NCBI GenBank assembly: GCA_015492075.1
Contig: WGFU01000037.1
Location: forward strand, 100,119 to 164,118
DNA length: 64,000 bases
Origin: Gammaproteobacteria bacterium
GTDB taxonomy: Bacteria; Pseudomonadota; Gammaproteobacteria; GCA-2400775
Direction of reading: 5' to 3'
Below, piece by piece: positions 41,411 through 51,597 of this stretch. The notes below the pieces were generated by a model. That model was not told the DNA's origin and ran no database searches. It saw only the letters and a program-made list of their open reading frames with translations. The translations under genes were made by a program, and so were the position numbers. Every line of letters begins with the position of its first letter. Positions within the stretch are counted from its first letter, which is position 1.

Positions 41411-42862
41411 TTATGCACGCCAAAAAGCAGGGGTGAGCAATACCAACAATGTGAAAATTTCCAGCCGACCTAACAACATTGCAAAACAGAGAATACCTTT
41501 GCCAACGGGCGATACTGATGCATAATTCGACCCGACCTCACCTAAGCCCGGGCCGAGATTATTCATACACGCCGCCACGGCGGAAAATGCTGAGACAAGA
41601 TCCAGTCCTGTTGCCGCTAGCAGCAAAGACATAAAACAAAAAGCCAGCACATAGAAGGCAAAAAACCCCCATACAGATCCTATGACACGTGGCGACAAGC
41701 TGACTCCGCCAACCTTGACCGGAATCTCGGCATTGGGATGAATAAGTCGTAAAATTTCGCGCGAACCCTGTTTAATCAACAATAAAACACGAATCACTTT
41801 CATGCCGCCACCGGTCGAACCGGCACAACCACCAACGAAACTTAGCAACAATAATAATGCGGGTAAAAAACCCGGCCAGGTATGATAATCCGCTGTAGTA
41901 AAACCAGCGGTGGTGCCGATCGATACTACCTGAAACAAACCATGGTGAAGCACGCCACCCACGCTATCAAAAGTGTGATTAAAATAAAGGTAAAGACAGG
42001 TAATTACCGCCACGATCAAAAGCACAGAAATATAAGCACGAAACTCGGCATCGGCCCAATAAACGGTGACACGCATGCTTCTCACCGCAATAAAATGCAA
42101 GGCAAAGTTCACCCCTGCTAGCAACATAAATATGATGGCGACACCTTCAATGGCTGCACTGGTAAAGTAACCAATACTGGCGTCATGCGTTGAGAAACCG
42201 CCTATGGCGACGGTGGAAAAACTATGACTGATGGCGTCGAACCCCGACATGCCAAAGGCCCAATAGGCAATGGCACAACTGACCGTCAGACCCAAATAGA
42301 TATACCATAATGCCTTGGCCGTCTCGGTAATACGCGGTGTTAATTTATTGTCCTTCATAGGACCTGGGGTTTCGGCGCGATAAAGCTGCATGCCTCCGAT
42401 ACCGAACATGGGCAATATGGCCACAGCAAGGACGATAATCCCCATGCCGCCTAACCACTGCAGCTCTTGCCGATAAAACAATAAGGCCTTGGGTAAAGAA
42501 TCAAGCCCTACAATGACGGTAGCGCCTGTCGTGGTCAAACCGGACATCGATTCAAACATGGCATCTGTAAATGACATATTCAGTTCAGCCACCAACATAA
42601 ACGGTAGGGAACCGAACAAGGCCAGCACGCTCCAGAACATCACCACAACGATAAAACCATCGCGCAAATGCAGTTCTCTGACAAAGCGACGCACCGGAAA
42701 CCACAATATAAAACCAACGGTCAAAGTCACCAAAAAACCGATAACGAATGCGCTAATGGCGCCATCGCCATAGATCAGACCAATAAAAGCCGGTGGCAAC
42801 ATGGTCACACTAAAGACCATTAATAATAGACCAAGGATGCGTTGAATGACGCGCAGCTGCAT
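41411..42862 (-). CDS. trkH: Potassium uptake membrane protein TrkH
   Basis: The 483-residue channel-like subunit has four M1-P-M2 repeats. Their filter regions are visible as 'GLTTTGATVI', 'VAIGGFSTHD', 'IGTTAGFTTADYH' and 'NNLGPGLGEVGSNYASVSP'. It takes up K+ with gating by the cytoplasmic TrkA ring, encoded 11 bases upstream in the same operon. Confidence 0.97.
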   Translation of the reverse strand: MQLRVIQRILGLLLMVFSVTMLPPAFIGLIYGDGAISAFVIGFLVTLTVGFILWFPVRRFVRELHLRDGFIVVVMFWSVLALFGSLPFMLVAELNMSFTDAMFESMSGLTTTGATVIVGLDSLPKALLFYRQELQWLGGMGIIVLAVAILPMFGIGGMQLYRAETPGPMKDNKLTPRITETAKALWYIYLGLTVSCAIAYWAFGMSGFDAISHSFSTVAIGGFSTHDASIGYFTSAAIEGVAIIFMLLAGVNFALHFIAVRSMRVTVYWADAEFRAYISVLLIVAVITCLYLYFNHTFDSVGGVLHHGLFQVVSIGTTAGFTTADYHTWPGFLPALLLLLSFVGGCAGSTGGGMKVIRVLLLIKQGSREILRLIHPNAEIPVKVGGVSLSPRVIGSVWGFFAFYVLAFCFMSLLLAATGLDLVSAFSAVAACMNNLGPGLGEVGSNYASVSPVGKGILCFAMLLGRLEIFTLLVLLTPAFWRA

Positions 42863-42873
42863 AATGTGGCTCG

Positions 42874-44247
42874 CTAGAGAAAGGTAATCCCCACCTGGAA
42901 TAAACGTTCGACTTCATGGATCCGGCGTTTATCGGCCATAAATAAAATCACGTGATCTTCGGCCTCAATCGCCACGTCGTGATGTGCGATAATGACTTCC
43001 TCGCCACGCACAATAGCGCCTATGGTGGTGCCTGGAGGCAATTTAATTTGCTCCAACCGTCGGCCAACCACCTTGGAAGATGATGGATCGCCGTGTGCGA
43101 CCGCCTCGATCGCTTCCGCCGCGCCGCGGCGCAATGAATGCACCACGACAACATCACCACGACGCACATGGGTTAGCAAACCGCCAATGGTCGCCTGCTG
43201 TGGTGAAATCGCAATATCTATTTCGCCGCCTTGAATCAAATCGACATAGGCGGCTCGGTTAATCAACACCATCACCTTGTTGGCACCGAGTCGCTTGGCC
43301 AGCAATGATGACAGTATATTCGCTTCGTCATCGTTGGTGACCGCACAAAACACATCGGTATTAGCGATATTCTCTTCTTGCAATAACTCCTGGTCAGCCG
43401 CATCGCCGACGAGGACTATGGTCTTATCCAATCGTTCGCTAATTTTACGCGCGTAACCAGGGTTACGTTCGATCACTTTGACCTGGTATTCACCTTCGAG
43501 CGCTTCGGCCAGATGCAAGCCGATATTGCCACCACCAGCAATAATAATACGCTTATTAGAGCGATCAACACCACGCAATAGGTTAATGATGGGACGAATA
43601 TTCTTTACCGCTGCAATAAAAAACACTTCGTCATCAACCTCGATAACGGTATCGCCTTCAGGCAAGATGGGCTTGCTCTGTCGGAAAATTGCTGCCACGC
43701 GCAGATCGATCTTCGGCATCTGCTCACGCATATCACGCAACGGATGTCCAACAAGCGTGCTGCCCTGATGCGCCCTGACCGCCACTAACTGCACTTTGCC
43801 ATCGGCAAAATCAAGCACCTGTAATGCGCCCGGATATTCAATCAGCTTGCGCACGTAATCCGTTAGCACCTGCTCCGGGCTAATCAGAACATCGATAGGC
43901 AAAGCCTCTTGTACAAACAACTGCGGATAAGAAAGATACTCCGGGGCGCGAATACGGGCAATCTTGGTTGGCGTATGAAACATGGTATAGGCGATCTGGC
44001 AGGCGACCATATTGCTTTCATCACTATTGGTAACGGCTAAAATAATATCAGCGTCCGCTGCACCTGCCCTTTCCAATACGTGCGGATGCGAGGCACAGCC
44101 GATAACGGTGCGAATATCCAGGCGATCCTGTAAAGCCGCCAATTTATTCGAATCAACATCAACAACGGTGATATCGTTGGCCTCACCTGCCAGATTAGCC
44201 GCAACTGATGAGCCAACCTGGCCTGCACCAAGAATGATTATTTTCAT
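42874..44247 (-). CDS. trkA: Trk potassium system regulatory protein TrkA
   Basis: The 457-residue cytoplasmic gating protein has two RCK/TrkA_N nucleotide-binding domains: '[21 protein letters not shown]' at the N-terminus and '[20 protein letters not shown]' near residue 235. Each is followed by a TrkA_C domain. NAD(H)/ATP binding controls TrkH. Together with ntrX-ntrY it forms a conserved gammaproteobacterial block. Confidence 0.98.
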   Translation of the reverse strand: MKIIILGAGQVGSSVAANLAGEANDITVVDVDSNKLAALQDRLDIRTVIGCASHPHVLERAGAADADIILAVTNSDESNMVACQIAYTMFHTPTKIARIRAPEYLSYPQLFVQEALPIDVLISPEQVLTDYVRKLIEYPGALQVLDFADGKVQLVAVRAHQGSTLVGHPLRDMREQMPKIDLRVAAIFRQSKPILPEGDTVIEVDDEVFFIAAVKNIRPIINLLRGVDRSNKRIIIAGGGNIGLHLAEALEGEYQVKVIERNPGYARKISERLDKTIVLVGDAADQELLQEENIANTDVFCAVTNDDEANILSSLLAKRLGANKVMVLINRAAYVDLIQGGEIDIAISPQQATIGGLLTHVRRGDVVVVHSLRRGAAEAIEAVAHGDPSSSKVVGRRLEQIKLPPGTTIGAIVRGEEVIIAHHDVAIEAEDHVILFMADKRRIHEVERLFQVGITFL

Positions 44248-44349
44248 CTATTTGTCCGCTATATGCTGTAGCACACCACACCAAAGTCACAGTCAAGTCT
44301 GGCTAGGCGCTCTAACGCTTTATTTCGGCAGTCTACTAGCATGGCTTAA

Positions 44350-45723
44350 TTAAGTTTCACCCATCGAATCACGCTTGATATTAATCCCCAGCGCGCGCAT
44401 TTTCCGGTATAAATGTGTGCGCTCCATACCCGTGCGCTGCGCCACCTTACCAACATTACCTTCGGTTAGCTGCAACTGATGCTCAAGATACGCCTTTTCA
44501 AAACGCTCGCGCGCCTCGCGCAAAGGTAGATTAAAATCGACCGGCGATGCCGCTTCATGTTTCGTGCTCACTGCGCCCAACGCCTGGTCAACCTCTTGTA
44601 ATTCAACGTCGCCTTTGCCGCCGAGTATCAACAAGCGCTGCACGAGATTTTTTAACTCTCGCACATTGCCCGGCCAACCATAGTTACGTAAGCGATTCTG
44701 CGCGGCTGTGGTAAACCCGCGATAAGGCAGCCCCTCTGTCATCACAAAGTGTTCGACATAATAGTCCAACAATTCCGGCACATCTTCCGGGTGTTCACGC
44801 AGCGGTGGAATATGCAAGGGCAACACATTGAGCTGGTAATATAGATCTTCGCGAAACTGCTGGCGGGCGACCGCTTCACCAAGATCTCCCAGGTTCGCAG
44901 CAATAATTCGCACATCAAAACGCACCGGTTCAGAACCTCCGACACGCAATAGGGATTGGCTTTCAATGGCACCGATCAATTTTGCCTGCATCGACAGGTC
45001 CATCTCGGCAATCTCGGTCAATAACAGGGTGCCACCATTAGCCTGCTCAAGCAGGCCATAATAAACTCTGTCTCCCTCTTCGCTGCCGAATAATTCAACG
45101 GCCGCATTTTCACTCGCTATAGAGGTCACTCCAACATCGATAAAGGGGCTGTTACTACGGCTGCTATGTTGATGGATATAGCGTGCGAAGATCTCCTTGC
45201 CGGTACCAGGCTCTCCGGTAATCAGTACTCGGGCATCGGTCTGGCCTATACGCTTGGCCTGTTCACGCAATGAACGTAGCGTTTCACTACGCCCCGTTGG
45301 CTCAACAACCAATTCGGCTTGGCGCCGCAAGCTAAGATTTTCGCGTCGCAACTTGGCCGAATCCAGCGCGCGCTGCACAGTCAACAATAACTTCGCCATC
45401 GATAACGGCTTCTCAAGAAAATCATAGGCGCCCAAGCGCGTTGCCTCAACGGCTGTCTCAATATTACCGTGACCGGAAATCATGATGACAGGAAAACTCA
45501 GCTCACCTTCATCGCTCCACTGTTTAAGCAAACTAATACCGTCAAGATCAGGCATCCAGATATCCAGTAACACCAAATCAGGGCGCCAGTTACGCCGCTC
45601 TTCATTGGCTTTGTTGGCACAGTCGGCAACACTGACTTCAAAACCCTCGTCAACGAGGATGTCGCGGATCAACTCACGGATATCGGGCTCGTCATCAACA
45701 ACGAGAATATGTTGTTTACTCAT
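44350..45723 (-). CDS. ntrX: NtrX-like response regulator with degenerate sigma-54 activation domain
   Basis: The 457-residue protein has a receiver domain with phospho-Asp in 'DLVLLDIWMPDLDG', an AAA+ domain with Walker A 'ITGEPGTGKEIFARYIH' and the arginine-finger region 'FREDLYYQLNVLPLHIPPLREHPEDV', and a Fis-type HTH ('GNVGKVAQRTGMERTHLYRKMRALGI'). The GAFTGA loop that contacts sigma-54 is missing (sequence there is 'ELFGSEEGDRVYYGLLEQ'), and Walker B reads 'TLLLTEIAEM' instead of 'LDEIGEM'. It probably regulates without sigma-54. The partner kinase gene ntrY lies upstream in the same direction. Confidence 0.92.
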   Translation of the reverse strand: MSKQHILVVDDEPDIRELIRDILVDEGFEVSVADCANKANEERRNWRPDLVLLDIWMPDLDGISLLKQWSDEGELSFPVIMISGHGNIETAVEATRLGAYDFLEKPLSMAKLLLTVQRALDSAKLRRENLSLRRQAELVVEPTGRSETLRSLREQAKRIGQTDARVLITGEPGTGKEIFARYIHQHSSRSNSPFIDVGVTSIASENAAVELFGSEEGDRVYYGLLEQANGGTLLLTEIAEMDLSMQAKLIGAIESQSLLRVGGSEPVRFDVRIIAANLGDLGEAVARQQFREDLYYQLNVLPLHIPPLREHPEDVPELLDYYVEHFVMTEGLPYRGFTTAAQNRLRNYGWPGNVRELKNLVQRLLILGGKGDVELQEVDQALGAVSTKHEAASPVDFNLPLREARERFEKAYLEHQLQLTEGNVGKVAQRTGMERTHLYRKMRALGINIKRDSMGET

Positions 45724-45845
45724 TTAGGAATACTGTTGGTCGTTCATCTGGAATAAGCAAAGCTCTGCATCACGCACGACACCCACCAAGGACGCACTGT
45801 CGGGGGCTCGCGCGAACATCACGGTTTTATTAATCGGGAACGCCT

Positions 45846-48089
45846 TTAGGCCTCAAATTGCTCGGGGCGCCCTGCCTCGGTCTCTATTACCGCATCACGC
45901 GGCCGCTCGCTTGCCACTAATGCCGGGAACCTTATCATGACCGCCGCTCCACCGGCGGCAAGGTTTTGTGCGCGGACAATACCGCCATGCTCCTCAACAA
46001 TTTTTTTCACTATAGCCAGCCCTAGCCCGGTGCCTTTGGGCTTGGTCGTGACATAGGGCTCAAACAACTCGCCAATAATATCATCAGGGAAGCCCTTACC
46101 GTTATCAATTACATCCATTTCGACCCAATCTGTCACCTGGCCACGCACCAAACGCGTCATCACGGTAACTTGTGGTTGCGCTGTATCATGTGACGCTTCT
46201 ATTGCATTCTTGATGAGGTTATTCAGCAATTGCCGAATACGGCCACGGTCGGCCTCGATCTTGGGCAAATCAGTGGCCAGGTCAGCGATAAATGTGGCGT
46301 GATCACTGCCATAAAGATCAAGCGCTTCGCCGATCAAACGATTAATATCCAGAGCTACGGTATCCAAACGCGGCGCACGCGCATATTCGGAAAAAGCCTT
46401 GACCATTTCCTTCATTACCTCAACCTGCTGCACAATCGTATTGGTCGAGCGATCCAGCAGATCGGCCTCGCCAGGCTCCAACTTCGGCAAATAACGATGC
46501 CGCATACGCTCTGCGGACAACTGAATAGGCGTCAACGGGTTTTTGATTTCGTGCGCCAAGCGTCGCGCCACTTCGCCCCAGGCGGCATCGCGCTGGGCCC
46601 GGATCAGGGCCGTAAAGTCATCAAAAACGATCACATTACCGGCGCCCATATTCCCCACACCGGGCAGTGTCGCACCACGGCACATTAGCACCTGGCGACC
46701 GTGCGAATTAAATCGCGTCACCTCTTCCACCCATTCGGCCTGACCTTGCTGTAATCTTTCATCGACACTGTCCAAAAAGATGCCTAACTTGGGATTATCC
46801 TCCCGTATTTCGCTGAGCGAGCAGCCGATATAGGCATCGAGCTTGGTCTCCAGTATGTCGCATGCGGCATCATTAACGGTACGCAACACCTGATCTCGCG
46901 ACAAGGTCAGCACGCCCGATGATAATCTGCGCAATACAGCTTCAAGATAAGCGCGCTGGCTTTCCGCCTGCTGCTGGCTGTGCTGGGCATCAGATTGTGC
47001 CAAACCAATGCGCCGTGTCATGTCATTGAATGACTGCACCAGAAAGCCCATCTCATCGTTGTTACCAGGCAAGGGTAAACGCTGCTCATAGTTACCAGAT
47101 GCCACGGCGCGCGTGCCGGTAGCTAGAACTTGTATCGGATAAACCAAGCGCCGCGCCGAAAGAAATGCCGCCCACGCTGCGACCAAAATCGTTAGCAACA
47201 ATACTAGCGAAAGCGTCAAGGTAAAACTGAATTTAAGCGGCTCGCGCAAATATACCAGACGCTCATACTGAGCATGGGCATCTTGCACGCTGTCGGTTAA
47301 TTTACTGATCCGTTCCGATATTGGGAACAACGCCTGAAAGATACGTGGCCCTGTAATCGGGTCGCCGCTCGACACTTCCATCAACACTCTGACATGCAAA
47401 CCCAAATCGGCGATTGTATCGAGACCAAAATAACGGCCATTGCTCCGCATCTGCGAAAGCATAACTGCGGCCGGCTTATTCGGCACAATAATAATCGGAT
47501 CAATATTACTCGATGCAATGATGCGCCCGTTTGACGCCATCAGCATCAATTCCGTGGCGTCGCTCTGATCACGCAAATCGTTCAGACTCAAAGTTGCCTG
47601 CGTCTCGGAAATATCGGCCAGAGTGATCGCCATCGTTTCAGTTTGCGCCACCACATTACGCATACGCGAATCCAAAGCGGTACGACTCAGCGATAGAGAG
47701 TCATTAAGCGCCTGCTCAACACGGACATCAAACCAGCTATCAATACTGCGATGCAAAAACTGCAAGGAAAAATAGAAGACTATCGATACCGGAGCTAAGG
47801 CCAGTACGACAAATATAACAATCAGACGAACAGTCATGCGCGTGCCGACCACGCGCGCCCTGTATTGACGACGCAGGCGCTGGAAATTGACACCAAGCAA
47901 TACCAACAAGATCACCAAGCCGGCCACGTTGACCAATACCAGCAAGGAATAAATGCGATCAAACTGCGCAGAGTTTTCGGTTGCCGCGCCCATCATATAG
48001 AGTGAACCCAGCAGCAGCAGGCCGACAATCGCGACCAAAACTGCCTCCACACCAAAATTGGCTACGGGTTTGCTCGCCACCGATACCAA
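45846..48089 (-). CDS. ntrY: NtrY-like membrane sensor histidine kinase
   Basis: The 747-residue kinase has two N-terminal membrane helices plus two more around residues 85-110 and 290-310 that frame a periplasmic region. Then come a HAMP domain ('LVYPIQVLATGTRAVASGNYEQRLPL'), a PAS domain, a His-box 'EVARRLAHEIKNPLTPIQLSAERM' and an ATPase domain ('LLNNLIKNAIEAS', 'GKGFPDDI', 'GTGLGLAIVKKIV'). It phosphorylates NtrX; in relatives it senses redox or nitrogen state. The track start is TTG 48089; a GTG at 48080 is equally likely. It overlaps the DUF4390 gene by 28 bases. Confidence 0.95.
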   Translation of the reverse strand: MVSVASKPVANFGVEAVLVAIVGLLLLGSLYMMGAATENSAQFDRIYSLLVLVNVAGLVILLVLLGVNFQRLRRQYRARVVGTRMTVRLIVIFVVLALAPVSIVFYFSLQFLHRSIDSWFDVRVEQALNDSLSLSRTALDSRMRNVVAQTETMAITLADISETQATLSLNDLRDQSDATELMLMASNGRIIASSNIDPIIIVPNKPAAVMLSQMRSNGRYFGLDTIADLGLHVRVLMEVSSGDPITGPRIFQALFPISERISKLTDSVQDAHAQYERLVYLREPLKFSFTLTLSLVLLLTILVAAWAAFLSARRLVYPIQVLATGTRAVASGNYEQRLPLPGNNDEMGFLVQSFNDMTRRIGLAQSDAQHSQQQAESQRAYLEAVLRRLSSGVLTLSRDQVLRTVNDAACDILETKLDAYIGCSLSEIREDNPKLGIFLDSVDERLQQGQAEWVEEVTRFNSHGRQVLMCRGATLPGVGNMGAGNVIVFDDFTALIRAQRDAAWGEVARRLAHEIKNPLTPIQLSAERMRHRYLPKLEPGEADLLDRSTNTIVQQVEVMKEMVKAFSEYARAPRLDTVALDINRLIGEALDLYGSDHATFIADLATDLPKIEADRGRIRQLLNNLIKNAIEASHDTAQPQVTVMTRLVRGQVTDWVEMDVIDNGKGFPDDIIGELFEPYVTTKPKGTGLGLAIVKKIVEEHGGIVRAQNLAAGGAAVMIRFPALVASERPRDAVIETEAGRPEQFEA

Positions 48090-48622
48090 CCGCTGTTATG
48101 GCGCCAATCAGGCCAAATATAGGAACGCAAACGCATCGGCACAGGCAACGACTCAATATCCAGCCAAGCCCTGACCCCGACGTACTCATCATTTTCACGC
48201 ACACCGCGATCAAACAAGGGCACAGCAATGTCACGCACCGTACCGATTGCCGCCAACGCCGACTCTAAATTAGGGAAATTTTGTATCAGCGCGCTGTCAT
48301 CGATATTCAGGCGGTACTGGTCCGTTAAAGCCTGATAACTGAGGTAGTAACGACGTTGTTTTTTAATGATGACTTGATCCCATATCAGCGGCCGCGGCCG
48401 CAATACAGCGATGGCTAACTTCAAAGTCAGGCCTACCCCTTTATGCAGCGCCTCGCGTGCGACTCCACTCAAGCTATACGTGATGTCTGCATCAAGCACA
48501 TAGCGCCCGTTGTCATGCCTGATATCGACTCGCTCGATGACGATGTCTTTAGTGCCGGCCTCGACAATAAAGCACCAGCACAGCAAGCAAAAACAAGCCG
48601 TCGTTTTTAATGTTAATGACAT
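48062..48622 (-). CDS. DUF4390 domain periplasmic protein
   Basis: The 186-residue protein has a signal peptide ('TTACFCLLCWCFIVEAG') and a beta-rich domain with 'RYVLDADITYSLSGVAREALHKGVGLTLKLAIAV' and 'WYRWRANP' at the end, matching DUF4390. It is always found between rsmB and ntrY in related genomes, which suggests a link to NtrY sensing or to the envelope. No activity is known. Confidence 0.85.
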   Translation of the reverse strand: MSLTLKTTACFCLLCWCFIVEAGTKDIVIERVDIRHDNGRYVLDADITYSLSGVAREALHKGVGLTLKLAIAVLRPRPLIWDQVIIKKQRRYYLSYQALTDQYRLNIDDSALIQNFPNLESALAAIGTVRDIAVPLFDRGVRENDEYVGVRAWLDIESLPVPMRLRSYIWPDWRHNSGWYRWRANP

Positions 48623-48632
48623 CGGTATTTAT

Positions 48633-49946
48633 TCACTTTTTACGCAAACGCGCATAATAAAACCCATCCATTCCCTTTTCACCGGGTAGAATAGTACGTC
48701 CGTGTCTCATTGGGCACCCCCAATCAGCTGCTATAGGGAATTCTTCGGCATTGTCGACCGCAGCCAAAAACTGTGCGATCTGCTCCTGATTTTCATTAGC
48801 GAATACAGAACACGTCGCGTACAGCAGTGTGCCACCGGGTTTCAGCGTCTGCCATAAGGCATGCAATAATTGTCGCTGTGTGGCCAGCAACTGTGCAATC
48901 TCGACATCCTGACGTAGCCATTTTATATCAGGGTGACGCCGTATCACGCCGCTACCGGAACAGGGTGCATCGAGCAAAATACGATCAAGTGGACGGCCAT
49001 CCCACCAGCTGGCCGTGTCGCTGGCATCCGCGACAATCGTCTGGCAGCCTAGATTCAAGCGTTGCAGGTTTTCCTCCAACCGCCGCAAACGCCAGGCTTT
49101 ATTATCAATTGCCATCAACTCTATAGTAGGCTCGATCTCCAACAGGTGGCAGGTCTTGCCTCCGGGGGCCGCACAGGCATCGACGATATGCTCACCTGCC
49201 TGCGGCGCCAGTAAGCGTGCTGCCAATTGCGCCGCCGGATCCTGCACAGAGATCAGCCCCTGAGCAAAACCAGGCAAATCCTCGACGGCACAGGCTCCAT
49301 CCAAAACCAAGGCCGAATCAACATACTCGGCAGCAGTCGCACCAATATCTGCTTGCTGCAAGCGTAAGAGATAATCATCACGCCTTATCAAACCTTGATT
49401 AACACGCAGAGACATTGGTGCGCGGGCATTATTTTGCGCCACAATACAGGGCCAATCATCAGGCCAATCCTGCTGTAATTGCCGCAGCAAGCGCCTTGGA
49501 TGCACCGTCGTCGCAACAAGATCGGTTTCAAGTGAGCGCATCACTTGCTCCCGCTCACGCTGGAATCGCCGCAACACGGCGTTGAGCAATCCCTTGGCCC
49601 ATGGCTTTTTAATCGCTTGCGCGCAAGCCACCGTTTCTGAAATGGCCGCATGATCTGCTGTGCGCAGATATTCCAGCTGGTACAGGCCTAACCATATCAG
49701 TACACGCAAATCTTGGTGTTTGGAGGCCAAAGGTTTATCCAATAAGGTTTGCTCGATGGCCATCAAACGTGGCCACCAGCGCAGCACGCCATAACATAGC
49801 TCTTTTAGCAAGCCGCTACGCATGCCATCCTGCGCTGCTTTTTTTTGTGATGACGGCTTGAGCGCCTTGTCCAGCGCACCATCCAGCGAATGATGAGACA
49901 AGACCACTTGCAGTAAAATATTAAGTGCCTGCAAACGTACATTCAT
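48633..49946 (-). CDS. rsmB: 16S rRNA (cytosine-967-C5) methyltransferase RsmB
   Basis: The protein of about 437 residues has an N-terminal NusB-like RNA-binding domain ('VRLQALNILLQVVLSHHSLD') and a SAM methyltransferase domain with 'VDACAAPGGKTCHLLE', the catalytic 'LDAPCSGSGVIRRHPDIKWLR' and 'LLYATCSVFANENQEQI'. It methylates C967 of 16S rRNA. The ATG at 49946 (MNVRLQ) fits the family start better than the upstream one. It is in the order def-fmt-rsmB. Confidence 0.96.
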   Translation of the reverse strand: MNVRLQALNILLQVVLSHHSLDGALDKALKPSSQKKAAQDGMRSGLLKELCYGVLRWWPRLMAIEQTLLDKPLASKHQDLRVLIWLGLYQLEYLRTADHAAISETVACAQAIKKPWAKGLLNAVLRRFQREREQVMRSLETDLVATTVHPRRLLRQLQQDWPDDWPCIVAQNNARAPMSLRVNQGLIRRDDYLLRLQQADIGATAAEYVDSALVLDGACAVEDLPGFAQGLISVQDPAAQLAARLLAPQAGEHIVDACAAPGGKTCHLLEIEPTIELMAIDNKAWRLRRLEENLQRLNLGCQTIVADASDTASWWDGRPLDRILLDAPCSGSGVIRRHPDIKWLRQDVEIAQLLATQRQLLHALWQTLKPGGTLLYATCSVFANENQEQIAQFLAAVDNAEEFPIAADWGCPMRHGRTILPGEKGMDGFYYARLRKK

Positions 49947-49970
49947 AGACGAAGACAAGACTAGCCAGCG

Positions 49971-50933
49971 CTAAGCGGGCAAATGATCGAAGGACTGTCC
50001 CACCGCCAGGGCAGGATTACCATTGATATAATCGCCCGCCGCCAGCACACGCTTACCCGGCGCCTGCAAGGTTTGAATTCGCAATACACCGTCTGCGGTC
50101 TGAACGTCGATGCCGTCTTTGCTCATTGCGACAATCCTCCCTGCGGGATACCTCGTGGTATCCGCCATGGTAATAGCCCGCCAAACCTTATAACGTTCGC
50201 CTTGATAAAAACCATGCGCCACTGGCACCGGATTGAAGGCGCGCACGCGCAGGGCCAATTCAGCCGCACTCAATGACCAGTCCAGCGCCGCCTCAGCGAC
50301 GGTTATTTTTTTTGCGTAGCAGGCCAGCGCATCGTCTTGTTTCTGTGGCCGCAGCGCTTTGGCGCACAAGGCATCCAGGGTATCCAGCAGTGTTTGTGCG
50401 CCCAGCTCGCCCAGTCTATCATGCAGATCGGCCGCGCTGTCGGTCGCCAAAATCGGGCACGCTCGGCGTAGCAGTATGGCTCCGGTATCCAGACCTTTGT
50501 CCATCTGCATGGTCGTAATACCGGTCTCCTCATCGCCGGCCAGTATGGCGCGTTGTATCGGCGCCGCACCACGCCAGCGCGGCAATAGCGAAGCATGGAC
50601 ATTAATCGCGCCATAAGTCGGAACATCGAGCACGGCTGGTGGCAAAATCAAGCCGTAGGCAACGACAATCAAGATGTCCGGCTTTAACGCCGCCAAGGTA
50701 TCAATACTGGCCTGCGACCTGAAGTCGGGTGGCTGATAAATATCGATGCTGTGATCAAGGGCCACTTGCTTGACCGGACCAATGCGCAATTTCCGACCTC
50801 GCCCCGCCGGACGATCAGGCTGGCAATAAACCGCTATAGGCCTATATGGCGATTCGCTCAGCGCCCTTAGAGAACAGGCTGCAAATTCCGGCGTACCCGC
50901 AAAAACGACGCGAAGCGTAGGTGCTGTTGTCAT
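49971..50933 (-). CDS. fmt: Methionyl-tRNA formyltransferase Fmt
   Basis: The 320-residue enzyme formylates initiator Met-tRNA using 10-formyl-THF. Motifs: 'RVVFAGTPEFAACSLRALSES', 'CQPDRPAGRGRKL', the catalytic 'GAINVHASLLPRWRGAAPIQRAI' and a C-terminal OB-like domain with 'RVRAFNPVPVAHGFYQGERYKVWRA'. It pairs functionally with def immediately upstream. Confidence 0.98.
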   Translation of the reverse strand: MTTAPTLRVVFAGTPEFAACSLRALSESPYRPIAVYCQPDRPAGRGRKLRIGPVKQVALDHSIDIYQPPDFRSQASIDTLAALKPDILIVVAYGLILPPAVLDVPTYGAINVHASLLPRWRGAAPIQRAILAGDEETGITTMQMDKGLDTGAILLRRACPILATDSAADLHDRLGELGAQTLLDTLDALCAKALRPQKQDDALACYAKKITVAEAALDWSLSAAELALRVRAFNPVPVAHGFYQGERYKVWRAITMADTTRYPAGRIVAMSKDGIDVQTADGVLRIQTLQAPGKRVLAAGDYINGNPALAVGQSFDHLPA

Positions 50934-50966
50934 AGGTTTAGCTGCACCGGCAGCGAGGCGGGTAAA

Positions 50967-51470
50967 TCAAGAGGCTTGACGTTGTTGTTTGAGCAACTTC
51001 TTACGAATACGGCCACGTTTAAGCTCAGAAATATAATCAACAAAGAGCTTGCCATCGAGATGATCAATCTCGTGCTGAATACAAACAGCCATGAGACCCT
51101 CTGCCTCAAGGGTAAATGGCTGGCCATCTCCATCCTGCGCCACGACTGTAATATGGCTTTCACGCTCAACTTGTTCATAGATACCTGGAAATGACAAACA
51201 ACCCTCATCATGCACAGATACACCACCACGTGTCACGATACGCGGGTTAACAAAGGCGTGCGGGGCATCCTGGTCCTCGGATACGTCTACCACCAACAAT
51301 CGTTTGTGGATATCAACCTGCGTCGCGGCCAGGCCCACGCCCGGGGCGGCATACATAGTCTCGAACATATCATCGATCAAGGTGCGCAAGGCAGCATCGA
51401 AAATTTCGACCGGCTTGGCCTTAATTCGCAACCTGGGATCGGGAAAATGTAAGATATTTAAAGTGGACAT
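50967..51470 (-). CDS. def: Peptide deformylase Def
   Basis: The 167-residue metalloenzyme removes the formyl group from new proteins. All three motifs are present: '[17 protein letters not shown]', '[15 protein letters not shown]' (metal Cys) and '[17 protein letters not shown]' (HExxH). The track starts at a TTG 15 bases upstream; the ATG at 51470 ([14 protein letters not shown]) is the family start. It is divergent from the LysM gene. Confidence 0.98.
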   Translation of the reverse strand: MSTLNILHFPDPRLRIKAKPVEIFDAALRTLIDDMFETMYAAPGVGLAATQVDIHKRLLVVDVSEDQDAPHAFVNPRIVTRGGVSVHDEGCLSFPGIYEQVERESHITVVAQDGDGQPFTLEAEGLMAVCIQHEIDHLDGKLFVDYISELKRGRIRKKLLKQQRQAS

Positions 51471-51597
51471 TGTGAATTTTGTCAAAGTACTGCCGCTATT
51501 CTACCTGTTAGAGTATGCTAACTGTAAAGGTTCCAGTTAAAATCTCATGCTGAAGTTTAATATAGATATTGTATCCGGGAAACGGGGAGGGGGAGTA

